Below are positions 47,801 to 59,800 of a stretch of 64,000 nucleotides of DNA, one piece after another. Position numbers and translations under genes: made by a program. The notes beneath the pieces are model-generated. The model did no database searches. It was given only the letters and a program-made list of their open reading frames with translations, and was not told where the DNA came from. Within the stretch, counting starts at the first letter, position 1. Each line of letters starts with the position of its first letter. The stretch comes from Escallonia rubra (Eukaryota > Streptophyta > Magnoliopsida > Escalloniales > Escalloniaceae): positions 62,001 through 126,000 of the forward strand of contig JAVXUO010002663.1 in the NCBI GenBank assembly GCA_033065855.1, given 5' to 3'.

Positions 47801-50800
47801 CACCCCCGAGGACATCAATAAGTCTACATTCATCCCCGATTTATTCCCCTACTTTAACAACTCCGCTTTTTCCTGCTATTCTGATACCGACAAGGGATTT
47901 TACAAAGTCTATAGCGACATATTCGAGAAAATTTATCAGAATGAGATTAGTTTTGCAAAGAAGTTAGGGCTAGGGTTGGTGAAGGAAGCGCCGTTGTTGG
48001 GGAATATAAAGAGTGATTACTCGCAGGTGAATGTCTTTTAGGGTATTGGCTAAATTTTGTGACGGTGATGGACTTTGTGTGAATTGACTAGTTTTCCCTT
48101 CAATTCCCAAGAACAAATTTTCCCTCCAAATTCCAAGAAAACATCTGGCAGTGAAGAGAGATCTTCACCTGCTGTGTTCTTCGTCGGTGACTAACGAGAA
48201 TGGGAGGAACCCATTTGGTCAAAGACCCAGATCAAGATTGGCAAGATTTGTGCTGTTCAAGAAGATTGACTACCTGCAATGGATTTGCACAGTGGTTGTG
48301 TTCTTGTTCTTTGTGGTTCTCTTCCAAATGTTCTTGCCCGGTTCAGTGATAGAAAAATTGGGGAATACGGTGAGAGAGAGAGAGAGATGGTTTCTCTGGG
48401 GATTTGACATTTGTGAGGGGCACTCATGTCTTTTTGCATTGCACCGTTAACACCGTAAGAGAAAAAGTTACTTTTTGAGCGGAGTGTAATTATCATAGTT
48501 AGGGGGGGCTGAGTGTAGTTATGGCAAATCTCAGGGGAGTTTTGTGTAATTTGCCCTTTGAGTTTTCAATCCACGGATTATGTTGAAGAAACAATGCTTT
48601 AGCTGCACTGTCGTCCTCTTTGTGAAACCTACCTCGTATACTGCTTTTGATCTCCTCCTCTGAAGATGGAGCCGTTGTTTCACGCTAGGAGTTGACAAAG
48701 CGATCTGGATCTGTGATTGTACTAGCATATTAGATATTAGATATGGATGACATCAGCGGTGGTCTTGGTCCTTTCATAAAATGAGAATCTGAGAACCTAT
48801 GAAGCACCGGTGCGGCAGTCTGGGGGAAGCACCAGCACCGGGTGCACGTCGGGTGCGGCATGGGTGCGCATTGAGTGCGTGTCCGAAATTGTTTTTCTTT
48901 TTTTTTTTTCCAATATAGTTTCTAGATCTTGGGTGCGGCTCGGGCATGCACCTAGGATATTTTGGCAGAGAGTAGAAGAAGAAGAAGAAGGAGAAGAGAA
49001 GAAGGAGAACAAGAAAGACAAGAAGGAGGAGAAGAAGAAGAAGAGAAGAAACAACCTGCGCGGAGCAGCGAAGGTCTTCTGGCAGGAGAGGCGAGCGGCG
49101 AGGGTCTTCTGGCGAGAGGTGTCCGGCAGCAGCGGCGACGGCGCCTCTCCTTGCAGAGCTCTATCGATGTTGTCTATTTTGGGTGACGGTTGTGTTATAA
49201 CTTATAAGCTAGGGTTTCTATGAAAGTTTCTGTTTATTATGTTTAACTCCCTGTCACGCCCCGACCCGGAGGCGGACCTAAATCTGTCACGCCCCGACCC
49301 GGAGGCGGACATACACATACTATTTCAAAATATTTCTGCTTACTAGAAATATAATACCCAAAGAATTTTACCAAGATCATAACCTCAAAATGATAATAAG
49401 GCTCTAAATGTATCAAAGTCTTATAAATGCAGCGGAAATCTAATAACAATAGTCACTTCCCAAACATTGGGGTTACCAAAAGCTACTTAATCAAACTATT
49501 ACAAATTCTCATTTTCAAGTCACTAAAAAGAGTCTACAATTAAAGAACAATTCTGACTCATGCTTATAGATAACTCATCTACGAATGTCTCAGCTTAAAT
49601 ACCTGAAATAGGAGGAGAAAGGGGGGGGGGAGCACAAAGCCCAATAAAGATCACACGCACACACCCACAGAGTACAACGCAGGTATCCAATAATACGTAG
49701 CTAAGTCAAAACGAAACATATGTAAACAAGGTGCAAAGACGATAGTAAATCTTGGCACGAAAAATCTCATTACGGGATATTAACCCATCAAAGGTCGAAT
49801 CAAAGTTAAAAGGTCATAATCAAATAATTGAACTAACAATCAAAACAATACAATCACGTAATACGTGACTATAAAGCACGTTAACCTAAGCACGCGGAGG
49901 TTCTAAGTCAAAGTTGCATACCGGTAGCAATTGCCATATCATGTCATGGCATCACGTTAACCTAAGCACGTGAAGGTTCTAAATATTAGTTCAATTCAAG
50001 GGGTCCAGTGGATATTAAAATATCTTAAAGATGTCGGAGTCACAAATAATAAAACTTTGAATTTCAAAAAGGATGACTTAACCACTTCATAAAATACTCA
50101 ATATTAGACTTGAATCGAAGAGAACGAAAATTCAAGTTCAACAGAAGTTCAATTGTTTCAATCAGAAGTCGTATGAAATAGATATGAGCAAATAAAGAGA
50201 ACGAGTGCTAAAGGTACAAGCCAATGAAGAACCAACGAAAATTTAACACATGGCACGCCACCTAGGCAGCCCCACGTGAGAAAGCTGGCTGCTTTGAACC
50301 TAAATGCAGAATTGAATAATAAGCAAAATTCTTCCACCACATAGATTGCAAAGGAATTGTTTACATCCTCAATAATGGCGAATGGACTTTCAGCATGGGG
50401 AAGCCTGTCAAGAACATCCGTGGTGATAATTCTGGGAAAGTGGGGCGTGAAATTCAATGAACGAATTTACAGAATAGCTCCAAGAAGCCGCAAAAAGTTA
50501 TACCCGAACAAGAAAAAGAATTGGAAAAGGGCATGACCAAACGATCACCACCGTACTCAACAAATTGTAATCAATTATCGAATGAAGCGAGATGATTAAT
50601 ATAATTCGAAGGAGCATAATGAGTGTAACCCTTACCTCAAATTTATATAATAATCTTCACCAAATTGCGATCGCTTCCGAAAACCTCAAAACCTAGATAT
50701 TATAATTAACCCACTTACGTTAAAATCTTAACAACAACAATTCTAATATCATCTAATTTATCCTTATAATCAAAAGTGGGTTCAAGAATCTTACCAATTG

Positions 50801-53800
50801 TGCACAGAAGATTGCAATCCTCCAAAACCCTAGTTTTCTCTTTCTTTTCCTCTCTCTAAAAGATCAGACTTAATTTAACGATAAAACACAAACTAACTAG
50901 TCTTTTTATTTCTCTAAACTTGGTAAATTACTCCATAGGCCCCTAAAGATATGTTACTTATTCAAAAGGAATTCTAAAATATTATTAAAACTTCAAAAGT
51001 AGCCCAAGAATTAAAAAAATTAATTATATATTATTTGGGGTCTTACACCCAACTTTATTGACAATCTTTTAAAATAGCCCTAGTATTTTTAAAAAATAAC
51101 AGAACTTCTACAAACTTTGTCATATTTGGCTATGCACTTTTAATATTTCTAAAGCAGCCCACCAAATTAACAAAATACCTTATTGTTTGGCTAAAATAGC
51201 ACTATTTTTGTTACATATAAATAACATATATTAATAAATTTTTGCCGTATCCCCGCTGCACCCGTATCCTATTTTTTGAAACAATGACTTATCCGCGTAT
51301 TCGCACCCGTATCGCATCCGCACCCACACCGGAATCCGTGCTTCTTAGCTGAGAACTCAATGTAAGATAGACAGCCCAAAGAAAACGTGTAGAAAAGATG
51401 TGCATAAGTTTCCAGTTTTACCCCGCTTTTGTGGGTTGATTTGGAAATGATTTGTTTCGATAAATAAATAAACTGATTTATATCTGTGTTTTGCAATTAT
51501 TTATCTTTTGTTGAATATTATAATTATTTATCTTGCAATTATTTAAATGAATTTGCTTACGATGCTTTGAAGGCGCTCCTGCTTTGAGGTATTTCTTAAA
51601 ATTGGAGCTTTGGTGCTCCCTCTCCCGCTCCAACCCCTGCTCTCTGTGACCTAGGGTCTTGAGACATGGAGACCCCTTTCCTCCTTTACTGTTTATTGTT
51701 TTTCAAAAGCTTAGTGTTTTGTCTAGTAAATGTGCAAAAGCAGATGGATGGCGGCCTCCTTATGTGTAATCATAATTATGCTGTGCTGGAGGCCATACGC
51801 ACCGGTCTGGTTTCGGAATTTACCGCCATTTAGCTTTACATTTGTGTCCTTATATATATTTATATTTTTTGTATATATATTTATTCGTATACATAGGGAG
51901 TTGATAAAATTCCGCTGCTGGCAACTTGGTATCTGGCCGTCCACGTTGGGAACTTGGACGGGCCAGATTACAATTCTTTTTAGCGAATTTTCATCGTCCG
52001 CAACATTATACTGTGGTCACTGAAGTTCACCAACCTGCCTCTGCTACCGGATGATTCTAAGAGCCTTATCTAGAATGTAAACTGCCCTCCCCCCTATTTG
52101 TTTGTGCTGCCCTCCGGCTTCGTCGTGTTTGTTGGTTTATCGATCACCGTCGACGGTAGAGAGAATGAAGCGTTGCGTCGTCTGCTACATTATGTGGCGG
52201 ACGGGTACTGTAGTTAACTTCAGCTACGGGATCGAGGGGCAATTTGGTTAAGAGTACCGTTCGCTACATATTATGTAGCGGACGGAGGGGAGATATAAAT
52301 AAAATTCAGAACCATGCTAGATCGCGCTGCTTAAGTTGCCAGCGCTGGCAATGGATCGGGTCCCATATGTGAATATATATCAACACACACAATCCCAATT
52401 GTCTTGGTGGGGCTTTGGAGGAGCATCCCTAAAAGACTTCTGGGCCCATACTTCCTTTAACTCTGAAGAAATTTTTTGACGGGTTATGAGTGGGCTGCAG
52501 TTTGTGTACCTTTGGTTGCAGCTCAGTGTGGGATACTAGGATTTGGCGGGATTTTCAAGATTGGGAACTCAAATTAGTGAACTCCTTTACTGGCTGTGTT
52601 GGAGTAGGTGGGCTTATCTCCACAGACACAGGATCCTCTCTGATGGAAGCCCAATAAGAAGGGGCTTCCTGCAGTGCTAATCTCACCATTATTCTTTGGG
52701 TGTTCTGCTGGATAATTCCTTCCCTTGGAAGAGTATCTGCAAAGGTTGTACCCGCGATAGAGTGGCCTTCTTTGTGTGGACAACAACATGGAGGGAGATT
52801 TCGACTATTGAGAATCTGTGTGACGGGGTCAGACTTCGGTTAATTGGTTCACGATGTGCAAGAAGGATGGGGGTTCCTTTGATCATATAGTCTGTGGGGC
52901 CTCCTTTTTGCTATCTTCCAAGTTCATTGAGTCATGCTGAAGTTGGTTAAGGGAATTTTTGCAAGGTTGGGGTGGGTTGAAGATGCCTTCGGAGATGGAA
53001 GGGGCCGCCATTATGCTTTTTGTGGGTCATAATGGAAAAAGAGGAGCAGGCAAACCCGCGCCTCTGGGGCCGCCCATGTGTATCCCGCAACTGGCCAAGA
53101 TCATTCTTTCTTTTCTCAGGAGTCTTAGTGTGTTGGATCTTTTGCATGATTCTAATTGGAGGTGTGGTGTCACTTGAATTGAGTGAACAGGGAGTTTGAT
53201 GGTCCTAGTGGGTTGTTGACTGGGGCCGTGGTGTCATTGGTAAGTGGGATGGAATTAGAATCATGCTGGCTATGAAGAATTGTGGTGGTTCTGGATCTTG
53301 GTTGGCAGCTATAATTTGTGATTTGCTTTACTGTGTATGTCTGTATGTTTTTGTAGTATGCCCATAACCCATTTGATGATTAAGAGCCATTAGTAAGATT
53401 TGATGATGAACATGAAAACCAGAGAGAAACAAAGGGACCGGTGGAGAGGAGAGGGAAAGAAAGAGAGCTAAATGCTTATAATTGAAGAAGAGCACAAAAT
53501 AAAGAAGTCCATCCGCTTAATAAGCTAGCGGACGGTTAACACTGTCAAAAAGAACGCGATCTTAACCGTATGCCTCACTCATGTGGACGGCCAGTGATGT
53601 GTTGGCAACTAAAGGCAGTTGCCAGCACTTGCAAGGGACAGAGAAGCCATAAAGAGCTATATCTAACATAAAAAGAAAATAATATAGAGCTGTTGGCTAT
53701 AGCCAAAGTGGAAAGTACCTCTTTCACTAGTTGTATGAAAATAACTTCTTGGAGGCATTAATTGGTTCAAACCCGTTGTGGCTTTCAAGGAGTGCACCTT

Positions 53801-56800
53801 CTTCTTCACACATTTGGTCCTTGTTTGTAAGTTCTCTCTTTTTCTGGCTCTAGGAGGTCCTCTGGCTGTGATATGGAATCTATGTTATTGTTGGCTTGAG
53901 CGTATTCTTTGAGTGCAGATAGGTTGTTCTCTCTGGGGATGTACAAGCGGTTTGCCCTTCCTCCATGTCTTGTGATATTCTCAAATACCAGAAGTTATTT
54001 ATAAGCATCCGTAAGTCCTTGTCTAGGTTGATGCACTGCTTGCCTCATGTTTAAGAAATTTCCAGGAGCCGAGATCTTTTGTTTATTAATTTTTTTTTTC
54101 ATTCTCGCGTCCTTATTGTTTCCATTTTCTACTCTTGTTTTTGGCTGAGGCCTACTCTGGCGCTGGTCTAAAATTTTATTTTAGTGCAAAAAGAAATGGA
54201 AACGATAAACAAACATGTTTTCTACCTCTAAAATTAGAACCAAAATGAAAATGGAAAATTTAGTGGTAGTCAGAGATCTGATTGTGGGTCAAGTTGTTTA
54301 TTGTCTTGATTCTTCATGACATCCAAGTGTCTACAAGTGATTTTTTTCATTTGGGAAAGTTTTCTGCCGAGGGATAAATTTGCCGGTTCTGGAAGGGCCT
54401 TTTTCCATAGCGGAATTAGGATATAAGAATATAGATATGAGAAGCAGATACTGCGAATAAGATGGTCCCTGTATTATAATGGAACAAGTTCAATTGCCTA
54501 TACATACGTCGAATCTCAATGGACATCATATATGAGATTTTGAAATTGTCTTTGTGTTGTCACCATATGGATTGCTTGACTGTTATTCTTCAGTTTTCAC
54601 ATTACATAAAGAGCTTGTAAAACGATTCCTTTTAGTACCTGAAATGCACTTTAACCTTTTCCTCACCCTTTCACGTCCAAACTTCTTCCATCAATATACA
54701 AGCCTAACATTTTAGAACTGCTCAAAACATCAAAGTTTTTGGTAATACAGCACAAGAACAGCCGCTGAACTACACCAAAATCTTAGTCAAACAAGTCATA
54801 TGTACAAGCAAGGTAAACAAATACATCAGTCAACCTCAATGAACACGCAGAATACAATTGCAGCACTCACTAAGCTTGAAACTAAGGAATTGTATTATAG
54901 ACACCCCAACCCCAAATTCAACAGAAACCAAAGGATTTGGGAATAATCTTCCAAATGAAAAGCCTTGGCATTCACCATCTTCTCAGTTTAATTAATGAAC
55001 TTTTCCAGAGATGAAAACCTATTTGATAAGTTTCTATGACTTTTTCCAATCTAAAAAGATCTTACACCCATAACAGATGAAACATCATCCAGATTAACAC
55101 ACATGGACCACAATTAGTGGCTGCCAGAAATCTCAAGTAATACTGTCATTCCAACCATCTTACCTTCCAAAAAGTCTACTACTCTTCTTCCGCGTGTTAA
55201 GTATCAAATTCCATGAGCCTTTTGTTCTTTTATTGAGCAATTCCACAAGATTTTAATAACCTTTCGCCACAAGATTTTGGTAACCTTTGGCCAAATCTCT
55301 CTCTCTCTCCGTGTTTTTAGATCTAAAATTCATGGTTTGATTATGTAGGTAATGGCACATTCCATAAATTTTGTCCAAGGTTCTTCTATAACAAAGGAAA
55401 GCGTTATCGCAAGCAAGCAAGAAGAATCGGCTATCAAACGTTCAGGTAAATGCTTGCCTTTTCAGCTATCAAAAATGGCTACCAACCGTCGTGAAACTGT
55501 CTGTGGTTTGTTAAGATCACGGTCAATTGTTAGTTTTCCGCATGCCAATTATGCATTTGCCCTCCTCCTTTTTCCTACTATTGGGCTTATGGGAAAGTGG
55601 AAAGTATACCTTGAGAAAGCGGGAAGTCTTTTGGTGTGAACTGAAACCGTGATTAGCATAATTAGAGGGTTGTTTATTACGCTGAATTTTGGACTTATGT
55701 AGAAAGAGATGTGGTTGTATATGTTGTATTATCAATTGTCATCTTGCAATAATTACAGATAAGCTTGTTCTGCAACTCTCACTCTTCTTGGTGTGCTGCC
55801 CTGTCCTATTATATTCATGATTGTGACTGAGTGAAGATATGTACTACACACAAATACCGGATGGCCATTTAACGTTGCAGACTCTGTCTGAGATGCACAT
55901 TGCTTTAGGATCTTTTATAGAAGTTTCTTAAAGTTCTCTTGTTGTGATTATTCTCCTGGCGTTACTCTTGGGCTGGATAGTTCCAAGATCTGTAGATACG
56001 CATCTTCTAGTCATAGTCATTTGCATATTCTTGCACTATCATCGAATGTATGTGCATGTGATTATGTTTTTTCTGCATCCTGTAGTTTTTAACTGCCAGG
56101 TCTTTACTAGAAAGCATTGCCGGCCTTGTGAAATAACTCCTTCAAATTGGGCGTAATTTTGCGACCGGCACCTCCACTTTTTCTCACACCTGTTCTTATT
56201 CGATAGGCAACATCCTCTTCCAGCTCACACTTTCGTCGATTTGTATATTGAGACTATCATTCTTACATAACTTTTACCATGGACCTCATTCTACTATTTG
56301 TAGTAAGCTCATGCATGACTAAGTAAATAGGAGGGGCACTAAAGCATATCTCATTGCAATTGGAATTCACTGGTCATACCATCATGTTTCTCACACTAGA
56401 AATTAGAATGCACCCGTAACTATCCTTAGTACCTTATCATATGCTCTCACCAAATCTAAGGACCATATGAAGTCGTTTTTTCCCCTCCAATCTTCTAAAG
56501 CCTAATATAACATTCTAATATTGTAAATGTGTATTTAATGTAGTAAAATTTCACTTTTATTGAGTAAGAGTTCTTATGGTTTGACCAAATTACTTATACC
56601 TCCTGTCCCACTTATATATCCCACAGTTGGTGTTGCTGGGCAGATTACTTATTAGCCCTTTTATTTTAACAAAATATTTTCATACCTGTAAATGGCATAA
56701 CTAAATGGCCACATACTGACTTTGCTTAATTTAGTTTAACAGCTACGGTAACAGTTTTCCTGTGTGTATAGGTTTTTGTACAGTTTTCCTCCGTGGTAGA

Positions 56801-59800
56801 CTTTTATGTCTTGGTCTGTCGCTTTTTATAATAAAGGCTTTACTTATAAAGAAATTTATGTTTAACCGCTAGCATAGGCTAAGAGTTCATATAGTAACGT
56901 AAGAGCTTGGGTGACTTTTTTCTATGCTAAAATTATCATTTCATCCACTTTAAAGAAAGTAATTACACGCACATGCAATAATTGAACAACGGTTATATTT
57001 TGTTCTATGATACTTGCTAGTAAAAAATATTTCTGTGGAATTAGAAAACTATTGATTATGTTTAGGGTTTGATTTGATAGTTAAAATTTTCGTACTTTGT
57101 TCTAATTGTTTACAAAGTTTCAAAGGAGACAATTCACATTGTACCAGTTGTCTCTTATTGGTTACATATCCTATGTAGATATGCGTCCTAGGTAGGGAGG
57201 AGTGAAGGAGTGCACTTCCTACTTTTTTTCCTCATCAATAGGTTTGAGGTGATTATGATCTATGAACCACAGGTAATTATGACTAATGAAGCACGGACAG
57301 GGGCGTGGCTAAGATATGGAAACGACTATATAATTAGATTCAAACCAAATTTAGAAGATAGGATAGAAGTGTTCACTAAGGTAAAACATATGTTAGATGC
57401 ATAACAAAAAGACTAATATATTTCAACTGATTGTTACTTTCGGAATTTCAGAAAGACTTCACATATATCAGTTGAGTGTTGCTTCCGAAAATCATAAGTG
57501 TACACAGAATTTCATATTTGTTTTCTTTTGAATGATACAAAAAGAGACAAAAAGTATGACGACAGCCTGTGCCAAAAGTATGTGCAACTCCACAGGATGC
57601 AAATAAGAGGGTGAAAGAGACAAAGTCTGACCCTGATAACCAGAAAAACACCAATGGATAGAGTCATATAGCTTCCTGGTGGATTAGCTGTGAGGAAAAG
57701 TATGCGTCACACGTCTTACTCTTGGTGCTGCCACTTACAACAACCTTCGCCGCTGCTTTATCTCTCTTCTTTTATGTAAAAGATCATTGAACTTGAATGT
57801 TTTGAGGCGCAACTATTGGGGATTGAATCTGGTTCTTTATACAACCAGTGCGCGTTGAACTCGAGGTAATCGGTATTGATCATAATCGTTGACGAGAAGG
57901 TAACCTGTATGATTGCGGCACAACAAGAATTAGTTTCTATTTAGAAGGCGAAATTGTATGTTCCATCAAGGACGTTGGAGAACTTCATCATTGACACTAA
58001 GGTGTAGATAGTTGATATACCCTGGAATTGTTTCCCAGTTTTATACATATCTATCTACACACTTGCACAATAGGAAGTAGTGAACTGTTGAAAAATGGTA
58101 TTACTCTTTTGTAGTTTTTTAAACGCAATAGGAAGCAGTGAACTGTTGAAAAACAGTATTATAAGCTATAAATTTTCAGTAAAGTTTTTAATAAAAGGTG
58201 AAATTGTTTTACCGAGAGATGCCAACATAAAAGTATACATGCTAAGTTTATGGTAGTATCTTATCACCTAGATTTATTTTCCTCCTTTTTTTTTTTTTTT
58301 TTCTCTCTTTTTTGTTCATTTCTTTTTATTCATTTTTAAAGGTTACACTAGGAAACTAAAAGTATGTAATCCTGATCTGTCCAACCACCATTTTGGTTTC
58401 AAGGCAAGATGATCATGTCTTTAAGGGATCAAAAGTGGTCAATGACCATAGGGGAAAAGAAAGTGGGAAACTTTATAGCCTTAGAAATGAGAAGTGATGT
58501 AAATCTAATGAAGCCAAACCCAAAGGGAGTTGAGTGTAATTTACCTCCTGACCAAGGAACTAGCATCCCTAGTGATCTACCTGGCATCAAAACCAATTGA
58601 ATGGTTAGATATTTTCTCACCTTTTCCGTGCGTTTTCACTGTAAAAGCTTGTAGTATGAGTTACGAGCTTGATCCATTGGTTTTCCTCCCTCATTAGGCA
58701 TTCTTAGTAATTAAAACCTTATTGAACAGGGCCTATACAACTTTTCATCTACGTGGTTTTCCAATTTCGTATGGTGCTTAATAATCTAGAAAGTCTGAAG
58801 GATGAAGTCTCTGCAGAACAGTCAAGGTTGGTTCTTATCTCCAAGCCTAAATTGTGGTGGTCAGCTTTATAAGTTCCAAAGTATTTAACTATATTTTCTA
58901 GATTAGTTTCTTTCATATGTTTCTGATGTTTTTACTCTTCTCTGTTGAGTTTGTCGTTGCATTTGCCATTTCTTGTAAAATATTGTCAGGGAGATTTAAC
59001 AGCTGCAGCACTTTAGCACAAGTATATTGACAAGCTGCTCTGAATCAATGAATTTACTCCATCATGGATTAGTTTAAAACTAGAGTGGTTGACATTTGAT
59101 TGTAAATCGATCATTGATGTTTGTAAGGGGGTAATGTATTGCTTGATGTGATTAATCTTTAGTTCGTGAATACATACTAAACTTCCTTCTGCTGGCTTCA
59201 TCATTGGTTGTCTCCCTAACTTATTATTCTGTTGATACTTCAATGGTAATTGGGTATCTCTTTTTACAGCTGGTAGCATGACAAAGGATGGTGACGTCAA
59301 TAACAAGCCTTGGAAGGATCTTATCCAAAATCCTGAACAGTGGTCAGATTATCGTGAGAAAAAGCTCAAGGGACTGGTGATCACCTCTTGCAATTATCTC
59401 TTGCATGTAATATGCTTTATTGAGTCCATTATTAATTTATATTCTCTTATTTTTCAAAGGTAAAAGAAAAGTACCCAGATTTTAAACACAAGGTTAGTGG
59501 TACCGCACTTTGGCTAGATGGGGCTCCATCATGGGTATTTCCAGGATTAGAAGCGTTGAAGTTGGATGTTCCGCTTCAGAAAGTGAAGCCCGTAGAGGAT
59601 CAGAAAGGTACGTGGGAACTCATATTCTGCATTTTTAATGGACATCTTACATGCATTCAGTCCTACACCTTTGCAAAATAGGCGCACGAAACAGGACCGC
59701 CTGTTGCATGTCCCTAGCCTCTCGGCACTATTGCAAGTGTAGTAACTTAAAAGCTGATGTCCGTGAATTAGTTGTCGTAGTATGGGTCTCTATCTTTAAC

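Larger units (their letters stand above)
47172..48556 (+). mobile_element. Pack-MULE (1385 bp) with two captured gene fragments
   Basis: Terminal inverted repeats of 80 bp (47172-47251 and 48477-48556) start GGGCAAATTACAC and differ at one base. An exact 9-bp duplication, TTTGAGTTT, flanks the element (47163-47171 and 48557-48565); this is the signature of Mutator-like elements. Inside are pieces of a JJJ1-type DnaJ gene and of a glycosyltransferase-like gene and no transposase. It lies in OSB intron 2, sense with respect to OSB for both captured pieces. The near-identical ends and exact duplication suggest recent insertion. Confidence 0.93.
45857..55348 (+). other. OSB intron 2 (9.5 kb), nested repeats
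   Basis: Donor GT at 45857 and acceptor AG at 55347-55348. It holds a hAT-like MITE, a Pack-MULE, a hAT-like element with a nested long repeat, palindromic TIR-like sequence and a LINE fragment. From about 53650 to 55340 no gene or clear repeat is seen. Confidence 0.8.
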
